The translations under genes were made by a program, and so were the position numbers. From an uncultured Candidatus Competibacteraceae bacterium (GTDB lineage: Bacteria > Pseudomonadota > Gammaproteobacteria > Competibacterales > Competibacteraceae): 8,118 bases of DNA. A model generated the notes under the pieces. The model did no database searches and was not told the origin of the DNA. It worked only from the letters and a program-made list of their open reading frames with translations. The stretch's first letter is position 1; every line of letters begins with the position of its first letter. The stretch spans positions 1 to 8,118 of the forward strand of contig CALMNY010000446.1 of assembly GCA_937872125.1 (NCBI GenBank), read 5' to 3'. Of the stretch, positions 1 through 5,805 are shown piece by piece.

Positions 1-1048
1 CGACTACTTTCATACAGAATCTGAATTCGGCATCGTGGTACACCACCTTGAGTCTGTGCGAGCGCCAGGCCAGAAAGTACAAGGCGAAGTTGACCATAGC
101 CACCAGCATGAAAAAAATGGTGATCCACTCGAATACTGGATTCTGGAAATGGCCGATGCTGGCATCATGGGGGGCCAGCCCACCAAGCGAAATCACGGTA
201 AAACTGTAGCAAATAGCATCGAAGGCGCTCATCCCCGCCAGCCAATACGCCAGAAAACACGCGGCATTCAGCCCGACGTAGATGAACCACAGATTCTTGG
301 CGGTCTCGGTGATGCGGGGGGTGAGCTTTTCATCCTTCATCGGTCCCGGCGTCGAGGCCCGGTAAAGCTGCATGCCGCCGATGCCCAGCATCGGCAGCAG
401 GGCGACCGCCAGCACGACGATCCCGATCCCGCCCAGGAAATGCAGTTGCGCCCGGTAGTACAAAATAGACTTGGGCACTCGCTCCAACCCGGGGAGCGCG
501 GTCGCGCCGGTGGTGGTCAGGCCGGAAACGGTCTCGAACACCGCATCCACCAGCCGCATGTGCGGATTCTCGGACAGCATGAACGGCAAAGCGCCCAGCA
601 GCGACGACAAGACCCAGAACGCCACTACCAGAATGAACCCGTCCCGGTTGCGCAAATCAATTTTGAACTGGTACACCGGCAGCCAACACAGCAGGCCCAG
701 CCCCAGCGTTGCCGCCATCGTCTGCGCGAACGGCACGACCAGGGCGTAGCCGTCGTACCACCAGGCCATCGCCATTGGCGGCAACATGGTGGCGCTGAAC
801 AGCATCATCAGCACCCCGACCATGTATAACGCGGTCTTGACCGGTGAGCGCTTGATGCGCTGTGTGCCCGCCTTGCCAACCAGGGTCTGGCTATTGGAAT
901 GACGACGAGTGGTTATGGATTCCCTGGGCTTGGGCGGCCACGATGGCGCTGATTCGCCTATCAGCCGTTTACCGGATTCAGTCGTAGCAGGACTTTGCCC
1001 CGATAGTGCGGTTTCTCCGGCTCCATGGCGCGAATTTTGATCGTTCAT
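1..1048 (-). CDS. trkH: TrkH-type potassium uptake protein, partial (C-terminal part beyond left edge)
   Basis: Inner-membrane, channel-like subunit of the Trk K+ uptake system, which works with cytoplasmic TrkA. The 349 visible codons are open without a frameshift and cover a little over half of the usual ~480-residue protein. The first pore loop carries SGLTTTGAT at about residues 175-183, the TrkH selectivity-filter signature. It is followed by a conserved block GGMQLYRAS..PGP..DEKL.PRI.ETAK (about 224-250). A second pore loop has TVISLGG (about 284-290), then HDASIG. The third and fourth pore loops would lie beyond the edge. The start at 1048 has a GGAA about 8 nt upstream. It gives a polar extension of about 75 residues before the first membrane helix, which other TrkH proteins lack. 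The next in-frame ATG, at 823, has no ribosome site, and no GTG or TTG lies between them. Family call is firm; the start is less certain. Confidence 0.93.
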   Translation of the reverse strand, partial: MNDQNSRHGAGETALSGQSPATTESGKRLIGESAPSWPPKPRESITTRRHSNSQTLVGKAGTQRIKRSPVKTALYMVGVLMMLFSATMLPPMAMAWWYDGYALVVPFAQTMAATLGLGLLCWLPVYQFKIDLRNRDGFILVVAFWVLSSLLGALPFMLSENPHMRLVDAVFETVSGLTTTGATALPGLERVPKSILYYRAQLHFLGGIGIVVLAVALLPMLGIGGMQLYRASTPGPMKDEKLTPRITETAKNLWFIYVGLNAACFLAYWLAGMSAFDAICYSFTVISLGGLAPHDASIGHFQNPVFEWITIFFMLVAMVNFALYFLAWRSHRLKVVYHDAEFRFCMKVV

Positions 1049-1324
1049 CAAAGTTTTTCCGCAAGCAAACCCTTCCTTCAGGGCGGAAAGAAGTAGGTTG
1101 ACCTGTTATTGGTTTATCATATGAACTCTTAAGGTCAGCCCGGTCGCCCGGCATTGTACAAGCGACAACGATTCTTTGAGAAACGGGAGAAACCAGTCGA
1201 ATGATCCCCATGGCTGGCGACGCGCTGCTGGGTTTCAGTGATGCGACCGCCTGATCATGGCCTGGACTCACGCTCCGATGACCCCTGCCTCTGCTTTCGA
1301 TACGCTCGATCAAGGAGAAATGTC
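1049..1324. promoter_or_regulatory. Divergent intergenic region between trkH and the PEBP gene
   Basis: This 276-nt spacer must hold the promoters of both divergent genes. On the plus strand, TTGACC (1098-1103) is followed after 16 nt by TATGAA (1120-1125), a passable sigma-70-like pair that would give a leader of about 190 nt for the PEBP gene. The AT-rich segment at about 1108-1132, with a CATATG palindrome, is the only notably AT-rich stretch here. I see no convincing -35/-10 pair for trkH, and no riboswitch-like structure. The promoter assignment is tentative. Confidence 0.3.
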
Positions 1325-1954
1325 ATGCGCTTCACCAGTCCTGTCTTGCGCGATCAGCAACCGATTCCCGCCGACTATGCGTTCGGCGTTTTCGATCCCG
1401 ACCAGCATGTGACTCTTGGCGCTAACCGCAACCCACCGTTGGAATGGAGCGACCTGCCCCCAGGCACACGGTCGCTGGTGTTGATCTGCTATGACCGGGA
1501 TGTGCCGACCCACGCCGATGATGTCAACCAGGAAGGCCGGGTCGTACCCGCCGACCTGCCGCGCACCGATTTCTTTCACTGGATTCTGGTGGATTTGCCC
1601 CCGGCGCCGGCGCGCATCCTGGCGGGCGAATTCTCCGACGGCGTGACAGCCGGCGGCAAAGCGGGGCCGGACGGTCCGCGTGGCGCCCGTCAGGGGATTA
1701 ACAATTACCGGGAATGGTTTGCTGGCGATCCCGCCATGGCCGGCGACTATTTTGGCTACGATGGTCCCTGCCCGCCGTGGAACGACAGCATTGTCCATCA
1801 CTATACCTTCACCCTCTATGCGCTCGATGTAGCGCGTTGCCCGATCGAAGGTAAATTCACCGGAACTGAGGTATTGGCCGCGATTACCGACCATATTCTT
1901 GACCAGGCCAGCTTCACCTGCACCTATAGCCTGAACCCGGCTGTGCCGGCATGA
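1325..1954 (+). CDS. YbhB/YbcL-family phosphatidylethanolamine-binding (Raf kinase inhibitor-like) protein
   Basis: A 209-residue soluble protein of the PEBP fold. Bacterial members bind small anionic ligands, but their physiological role is poorly known. Family motifs appear in order: NPPLEWSDLPPGTRSLVL at about 36-53, the ligand-pocket DRDVP at 57-61, FFHWILVDLP at 83-92, a glycine-rich loop around 103-125 and YDGPCPP at 145-151, followed by HHYTFTLYALD (158-168), the usual H-Y-F-LYALD strand. It is longer than E. coli YbhB (about 158 residues). Part of the excess is an insert between DRDVP and FFHW (about 62-82) and another around 126-144. The start is fixed by AAGGAG at 1312-1317, seven nt upstream. 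No signal peptide is visible, so it is probably cytoplasmic. It is divergent from trkH and has no obvious functional partner nearby. Confidence 0.92.
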   Translation: MRFTSPVLRDQQPIPADYAFGVFDPDQHVTLGANRNPPLEWSDLPPGTRSLVLICYDRDVPTHADDVNQEGRVVPADLPRTDFFHWILVDLPPAPARILAGEFSDGVTAGGKAGPDGPRGARQGINNYREWFAGDPAMAGDYFGYDGPCPPWNDSIVHHYTFTLYALDVARCPIEGKFTGTEVLAAITDHILDQASFTCTYSLNPAVPA

Positions 1955-1964
1955 ACCTCAGGCC

Positions 1965-2081
1965 ATGACTCTGATTCCCCCGGAGAGCGGTGATAACCAT
2001 CGCTGGATGGCCCATCCCTCCAACTGGACCATCCGGCTGGTCGCGCGCCAGTTCCCCCCATTTGCCAGGAGTTCGCCATGA
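1965..2081 (+). CDS. Possible 38-residue ORF overlapping the PilZ gene start
   Basis: An ATG at 1965 opens 38 codons, ending in a TGA that overlaps the ATG of the PilZ gene in an ATGA arrangement, a layout typical of translationally coupled genes. The predicted peptide begins MTLIPPESGDNHRWMAHPSN and is mixed polar and aromatic, with no membrane segment. It starts 10 nt after the PEBP stop. Its only purine-rich upstream element, CAGG, lies too close to the ATG to be a good ribosome site. I recognise no family. It could equally be a chance open frame in the leader of the PilZ gene. Confidence 0.25.
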   Translation: MTLIPPESGDNHRWMAHPSNWTIRLVARQFPPFARSSP

Positions 2082-2440
2082 GTTCCGCCGACCCGATTAG
2101 CGGCGTTAACAACCGCCGGCTCAAACGCTGGTATCTGGTCATGTATCTGCGCGTCTTCGACGAGGACACCGGCGAATTGCTGGGGCACGTCGTAGATATC
2201 AACAAGCAGGGCATCCGCCTGGTCAGCGACAAACCCATACCGTCCAACCAGACCTTTCGTCTGTGGGTAGACGTTCCCAAGGAAAATGCGCCGCGCCAGC
2301 GCATTCATCTGGAAGCCGAGAGCCTGTGGAGTGGTCGGGATGTCAATCCGGATTTCTACGACACCGGCTTCCGGCTTCAGAACATCAGCACCCAGAGCCT
2401 GTTGCAACTGCAATTACTGATCGAAGAATTTAAATTCTAG
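2078..2440 (+). CDS. Small PilZ-domain protein (probable c-di-GMP-binding)
   Basis: A 120-residue protein that is essentially one PilZ domain, the usual receptor fold for cyclic di-GMP. The N-terminal RxxxR arginine motif is R13-R14-L-K-R17. The second motif, usually [D/N]xSxxG, appears as D40-I-N42-K-Q-G45, so the serine is replaced by asparagine. Later strands fit the fold: HLEAESLWSGRD (about 77-88), then a tyrosine and glycine in DTGFRLQNIS. No output domain, membrane helix or signal sequence is present, so it is probably a cytosolic adaptor acting through a partner. AGGAG at 2067-2071, six nt upstream, supports the start. It lies on the same strand as the PEBP gene and the small gene at 2546, but gaps of about 105-123 nt make one operon uncertain. 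c-di-GMP binding is inferred, not shown. Confidence 0.85.
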   Translation: MSSADPISGVNNRRLKRWYLVMYLRVFDEDTGELLGHVVDINKQGIRLVSDKPIPSNQTFRLWVDVPKENAPRQRIHLEAESLWSGRDVNPDFYDTGFRLQNISTQSLLQLQLLIEEFKF

Positions 2441-2545
2441 CTTTGGCATTCGATATGCATCAATCCAGCTTGACGCCGTGGCGTTCGTTGGCTCAAACCC
2501 TGAAGTTTGCGCCGGAATTGAGACTCACGTTGGAGAGATGCCGTC

Positions 2546-2764
2546 ATGTCATTTGCCATCGCCGCCGATCGCGCGCTGGTGTGGGATAACCAGCAGACCA
2601 AAATGGTGCGGAAAATCCGGGTTGAAGTAAGCCTGGTAGGCAATCGCGGCAGCGTGTACCGCGAAGCCGGACCGCTGTATGTGGAAACCGCGCAGGAAGT
2701 GTTTGAAGCGGTGCAATTGCTGCGGGCGCGGCTGATCAAGTCGCTGCTGTCCGGGATAAGCTGA
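2546..2764 (+). CDS. Small protein of unknown function (72 residues)
   Basis: I do not recognise this family. The start has a good ribosome site, GGAGAG at 2532-2537, eight nt upstream, and the reading frame shows the G/C-rich third positions of neighbouring genes, so it is probably real. The peptide begins MSFAIAADRALVWDNQQTKM. The middle (about residues 23-44) looks like two beta strands separated by an NRGS turn. The C-terminal third (about 47-69) is a likely amphipathic helix ending in basic LLRARLIKSLL. It has no signal peptide, membrane segment or cysteine pair. It follows the PilZ gene by 105 nt and is followed directly by two GC-rich hairpins, so it is probably the last gene of its transcript. 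Confidence 0.65.
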   Translation: MSFAIAADRALVWDNQQTKMVRKIRVEVSLVGNRGSVYREAGPLYVETAQEVFEAVQLLRARLIKSLLSGIS

Positions 2765-2766
2765 CA

Positions 2767-2804
2767 GCGGCGAGGATGCGACATGGCCAGCCGTCTCTCG
2801 CCGC
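2767..2804 (+). other. GC-rich inverted repeat just after the small gene
   Basis: GCGGCGAG (2767-2774) and CTCGCCGC (2797-2804) are perfect 8-bp inverted repeats around a 22-nt loop, beginning two nt after the stop codon of the 72-residue gene. There is no T-run after it, so on its own it is not a standard intrinsic terminator. It may stabilise the 3' end of the message or act together with the next hairpin. Confidence 0.4.
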
Positions 2805-2835
2805 CTTGTGCATACCCCGCCGTCGTCCCCATCGC

Positions 2836-2865
2836 CGCCGCCTGAATTCGCCAGGCGGCGTTTCA
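2836..2865 (+). terminator. Probable intrinsic terminator for the rightward genes
   Basis: CGCCGCCTG (2836-2844) pairs perfectly with CAGGCGGCG (2852-2860) around a 7-nt loop, and the stem is followed by TTTCACTTCC. The stem is strong but the T-run is short and interrupted, so termination may be partial. It lies in the convergent gap between the 72-residue gene and the leftward membrane-protein gene. There is no T-run on the minus side, so it probably serves only the rightward transcript. Confidence 0.5.
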
Positions 2866-2894
2866 CTTCCCCGTCTGTTTTCAGGCCAATCGCC

Positions 2895-3638
2895 CTACCG
2901 GGCCGAATTGACCCCGACCCCGAACACCTCGCGATAGCTGGCGTAGACCGCGCCGACCGTTACCGGCCCCAGGATCAGCAAACCCAGGCCGAATGGGATG
3001 ATGGCCACAACCACCAGCACCAGATAGATCAGGCCAAACACCAATAGCGGCAACATGTTGGTCCAGCAGGCAGCGACGCTGTCCTGGGCAGCGGGCCAGG
3101 CGTTCTGCCCGCCCAGCATCACCAGCGGTACTCCATAAAACAGCGCCATGGTGATCAGCGCGAGGACCACCAGCAGAATCAACCCGGCGAGCAGACCGGC
3201 GCCGGCGAACAGCCCGCCCATGGCCTCGGGGGGAACGATGGCGCCTGTACTGTCCATCGCGGCTCCCATCATCAAGCCACCGCCCATGAACAGAACGACC
3301 ACCAGCGCCATCAGCACATAGCCGCCCAGACTGATCGCCCCGAGCAGGACCAGCGGCCCCATCCGCTCCTGATCCTGGAAGCCCCGGAACAGGTGGGTGA
3401 TTTCCAGCGATTCGCCCCGCACCTGCGTCGCCGCGCCATACAGCATCCCGCCCGCCAGCACCGGCGACACCAGCATGGAAGCCAAACTCCCAACGAAAGG
3501 AATGAGCGACAACACCACGCTGATCCCCAGATAAATCAGCATGATCACGATCCAGATTCCCGGCGCCTTGACAAATAATTGCCAGCCCTCGACGATCCAA
3601 CCCCAACCGCGCCCCGCATCTACCCGTGTCATGGCCAT
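2895..3638 (-). CDS. Multi-pass inner-membrane protein, BPSS1780-like family
   Basis: A 247-residue hydrophobic protein. A short cytoplasmic-looking head contains GWGWIVEGWQLFVKAPGIW (about 11-29), a tryptophan-rich 'GW.LF...P' entry typical of proteobacterial membrane proteins annotated as BPSS1780 family. Likely membrane segments are at about 27-47, 54-70, 95-120, 141-170 and 195-228. Conserved-looking loops are ITHLFRGFQDQ (80-90) and LGGQNAWPAAQDSVAACWTN (175-194), and the protein ends with ASYREVFG. Its function is unknown; no transporter or enzyme motif is visible. The start is fixed by GAGGA at 3650-3646, seven nt upstream. The same frame is open further upstream to 3962, but that part is out-of-phase reading of the preceding gene. 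It lies 34 nt after the Uma2 gene and is probably co-transcribed with it. Family assignment is from memory of the pattern, so moderate. Confidence 0.75.
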   Translation of the reverse strand: MAMTRVDAGRGWGWIVEGWQLFVKAPGIWIVIMLIYLGISVVLSLIPFVGSLASMLVSPVLAGGMLYGAATQVRGESLEITHLFRGFQDQERMGPLVLLGAISLGGYVLMALVVVLFMGGGLMMGAAMDSTGAIVPPEAMGGLFAGAGLLAGLILLVVLALITMALFYGVPLVMLGGQNAWPAAQDSVAACWTNMLPLLVFGLIYLVLVVVAIIPFGLGLLILGPVTVGAVYASYREVFGVGVNSAR

Positions 3639-3672
3639 ACTTTTATCCTCACTGTTGGTCTTGCCTGCTTGA

Positions 3673-4443
3673 TTAGCCAGCGTCCAGGGCGTCGGGATCA
3701 ACGCCCAGCGCGCGCAACCGCTCGGCCAGCCGTTCGGCGCGTTGCCGCTCCACCTCGGCGCGTTGCCGCTCCATCTCGGCCCGTTGCCGCTCCATCTCGG
3801 CCCGTTGCTCCAGTTCCAGAAACGTTTCGAACCGCCGACCGTCGGGCCGATAGAGCACCAGATCGTGACTGTCCAGGCTGAAGCGCACGCGCAGGCGCGG
3901 ACTGACCCATCCTTCCATATCTGGCACGTCTTCCAGATACTCGCCCCGGCGCACCCAGCCATCCAGGCTGCCGCGATCCGGATCGTAAACGTAGTACTCC
4001 TCCACGCCGTAGCGTTCGTAGAACCGGAACTTGCGGGTCATCTCGGCTATGGTATTGCCGGGCGAGAGCACTTCAAACACCACCTGCGGCGCGATACCCT
4101 CCTCCCGCCATTGCATATAGGAACCCCGGTCGCCAGGTGGGCGGCCAAACACCACCATCGCGTCGGGCGCGGCCCGCAATCGGTTATTGCCTTCGACCGG
4201 ATACCAGAGCAGATCGCCGGCCACGAACACGTCGGGTCGGTCGGCGAACAGCGCGGCCAGGCCACCCTGAATCGTGACGATGTAGCGGAATTGCCGGGTG
4301 TTGTCGGCCATGGGCTGTCCGTCGCTGTCGGGGTAAATGATCTCGGAGGATGGCGTGGTAAGCGGCCTAACGGCCATACCCGCCCCCGGCGGCGGCACGG
4401 TGGGCGGCTTCACAGGGGTGGGGGCAACGGCAATCGCGGTCAT
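3673..4443 (-). CDS. Uma2-family (DUF820) putative PD-(D/E)XK nuclease with C-terminal heptad-repeat tail
   Basis: A 256-residue protein of the Uma2/DUF820 family, which has a restriction-endonuclease-like fold. Its biological target is unknown, and members are often numerous in genomes. The putative active site is complete: D94 in AAPDAMVVFG, E124 in VVFEVLSPGNT and K138 in TRKFRFYERYGVEEYYVYDP. Residues 1-32 are proline-rich and probably disordered. The core runs from about 40 to 205. The tail (about 213-245) is a charged coiled coil built of QRAEMER, QRAEMER, QRAEVER and a diverging QRAERLA, ending with the common closing motif LRALGVDPD. GGGAGG at 4454-4449, five nt upstream, supports the start. 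It is first of a probable pair with the membrane protein 34 nt downstream and follows the fadN-fadA terminator, so it needs its own promoter. I see no clear one. Confidence 0.9.
   Translation of the reverse strand: MTAIAVAPTPVKPPTVPPPGAGMAVRPLTTPSSEIIYPDSDGQPMADNTRQFRYIVTIQGGLAALFADRPDVFVAGDLLWYPVEGNNRLRAAPDAMVVFGRPPGDRGSYMQWREEGIAPQVVFEVLSPGNTIAEMTRKFRFYERYGVEEYYVYDPDRGSLDGWVRRGEYLEDVPDMEGWVSPRLRVRFSLDSHDLVLYRPDGRRFETFLELEQRAEMERQRAEMERQRAEVERQRAERLAERLRALGVDPDALDAG
3740..3808 (-). repeat. 21-bp in-frame tandem repeat encoding a seven-residue coiled-coil unit
   Basis: Three consecutive 21-bp units (3740-3760, 3761-3781, 3782-3802) plus the first 6 bp of a fourth lie inside the Uma2 gene. 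Units two and three are identical; the first differs at two bases. Each adds one heptad of the QRAEMER type. Because the unit is a multiple of three, gain or loss of copies would change only the tail length, not the frame. Confidence 0.9.
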
Positions 4444-4519
4444 GGCGACCTCCCATCAGCGATGTCTGCAATCGGTATTCAAGCGTACACGCAGCGCGGC
4501 TTGCTGTCATTCGGGACAT

Positions 4520-4554
4520 AAAAAAACCCGCCGGCTTTCGCCAACGGGTTTTTT
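4520..4554 (-). terminator. Intrinsic terminator of the fadN-fadA operon
   Basis: AAAAAACCCG (4521-4530) pairs perfectly with CGGGTTTTTT (4545-4554). A further GGC/GCC pair (4533-4535 with 4540-4542) sits inside around a TTTC loop. Read on the minus strand, the GC stem is followed by a run of six T, about 37 nt after the fadA stop. The symmetric A and T runs mean it could also stop plus-strand transcription. It separates fadA from the Uma2 gene transcribed in the same direction. Confidence 0.9.
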
Positions 4555-4590
4555 CGGAACTTCGGGCGGCGCTTAAACCGCCCTGCTTCA

Positions 4591-5787
4591 TTACAGCGCC
4601 TCGAAGATGCCCGCCGCGCCCATGCCGGTGCCGATGCACATGGTCACCATGCCGTACTTGCCGCCGCGCCGCCGCATCCCGTGCAGCAGCGTGGCGATGC
4701 GGATCGCGCCGGTCGCGCCCAGCGGATGCCCCAGGGCAATCGCGCCGCCCAGCGGGTTGATCTTGGCCGGATTGAGGTCCAGGTCGCGGATCACCGCCAG
4801 ACTTTGCGCGGCGAACGCTTCGTTCAACTCGAACCAGTCAATGTCATCCTTGGTCAAGCCCGCCAGTTTCAGCGCCTTCGGAATCGCGGCGATGGGGCCG
4901 ATGCCCATGATCTGCGCCGGCACGCCGGCCACCGCGAAGCTGACAAAGCGGGCCAGCGGCTTCAGGTTCAACTGCTTGACCATCCGCTCGCTCATCAGCA
5001 CCACCGCCCCGGCGCCGTCGCTCATCTGCGAGCTGTTGCCGGCGGTGACGCTGCCCCGCGCCGCGAACACCGGCCTGAGCTTAGCCAGCCCGGCCATGTT
5101 GCTATCAGGCCGTGGGCCTTCGTCGTTCTCCACCACCCGCTCGCGGATTTTCACCTGCATGGTCTTGCTGTCCGGCCGGCGGTCAAGCACCGTGTAGGGC
5201 AGGATTTCCTGCTTGAACTCGCCGCCGGTGATCGCGGCGACTGCGCGGCGATGACTTTCCACCGCGAAGGCATCCTGATCCTCGCGGGAAATCTTCCACT
5301 GTTCCGCGACCTTCTCCGCGGTCAGGCCCATGCCGTAGGCGATGCCGATATTCTCATCCCTGGCGAACACCTCGGGGTTGAGGGCGATCTTGTTGCCGCC
5401 CATCGGGATCATGGTCATGGTCTCGGTGCCGGCGCCGATCATCACGTCGGCGTCGCCCAGCCGGATGCGGTCGGCGGCCTGCGCCACCGCCTGCACCCCG
5501 GAGGCGCAGAACCGGTTGACGGTCACGCCCGACACGCTTTCCGGCAGCCCGGCCAGCAACACGCCGATGCGGGCCACGTTCATGCCCTGCTCGCCTTCCG
5601 GCATGGCGCAACCGACGATCACGTCATCAATCAGGTTCGGGTCCAGGCCCGGACACTGCGCCACCGCCCCACGCAGCACGTGGGCCAGCAGATCGTCCGG
5701 ACGGGTGTTGCGGAACGCGCCACGCGCCTTGCCGACCGGCGTGCGCGCGGCGGCGACGATGTAGGCGTCCTGTACTTGCTTGCTCAT
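4591..5787 (-). CDS. fadA: Acetyl-CoA C-acyltransferase (3-ketoacyl-CoA thiolase)
   Basis: A 398-residue thiolase, the usual family length, catalysing CoA-dependent cleavage of 3-ketoacyl-CoA to acetyl-CoA and a shortened acyl-CoA, the last step of each beta-oxidation turn. The N-terminal domain carries the acyl-accepting nucleophile C94 in VNRFCASGVQA. The C-terminal domain has NEAFAAQ (322-328), the catalytic histidine H354 in GGAIALGHPLGATGA, and the second cysteine C384 in MCIGTGMGAAG. The start at 5787 is preceded by GGGAGA at 5800-5795, seven nt upstream; a TTG at 5805 in the same frame is less likely. It follows fadN by 18 nt and ends ahead of a strong intrinsic terminator. Its pairing with a FadN-type enzyme points to fatty-acid degradation rather than acetoacetyl-CoA synthesis for storage polymers, though that alternative cannot be excluded from sequence alone. 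Confidence 0.97.
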   Translation of the reverse strand: MSKQVQDAYIVAAARTPVGKARGAFRNTRPDDLLAHVLRGAVAQCPGLDPNLIDDVIVGCAMPEGEQGMNVARIGVLLAGLPESVSGVTVNRFCASGVQAVAQAADRIRLGDADVMIGAGTETMTMIPMGGNKIALNPEVFARDENIGIAYGMGLTAEKVAEQWKISREDQDAFAVESHRRAVAAITGGEFKQEILPYTVLDRRPDSKTMQVKIRERVVENDEGPRPDSNMAGLAKLRPVFAARGSVTAGNSSQMSDGAGAVVLMSERMVKQLNLKPLARFVSFAVAGVPAQIMGIGPIAAIPKALKLAGLTKDDIDWFELNEAFAAQSLAVIRDLDLNPAKINPLGGAIALGHPLGATGAIRIATLLHGMRRRGGKYGMVTMCIGTGMGAAGIFEAL

Positions 5788-5805
5788 GAATGCTTCTCCC
5801 GTCAA

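Noticed and set aside
35..829. A 264-codon plus-strand open frame opposite trkH
   Set aside because: The minus strand reads as an unmistakable TrkH with pore motifs; the plus reading is low-complexity His/Gln/Arg-rich noise.
1201..1254. A 17-codon ORF (MIPMAGDALLGFSDATA) upstream of the PEBP gene, possibly a leader peptide
   Set aside because: The GGGAGA upstream is 10 nt away, there is no attenuator-like hairpin after it, and an ORF this short is expected by chance.
2455..2592. A 45-codon ORF overlapping the start of the 72-residue gene in another frame
   Set aside because: It lacks a ribosome site, has an arginine-rich out-of-phase tail, and competes with a better supported frame.
3639..3962. 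N-terminal extension of the membrane protein by 108 codons
   Set aside because: These codons overlap the Uma2 gene out of phase and give a Trp/Cys-rich unnatural sequence; a strong ribosome site at 3650-3646 marks the start at 3638.
3742..4521. A 259-codon plus-strand open frame opposite the Uma2 gene
   Set aside because: It begins with repeats that merely mirror the Uma2 heptad tail, has no recognisable motif, and runs into the terminator hairpin.
5788..5805. TTG at 5805 as the start of fadA
   Set aside because: It directly follows the fadN stop and would place the ribosome site inside the coding region; ATG at 5787 has ideal spacing and matches the usual thiolase N-terminus.
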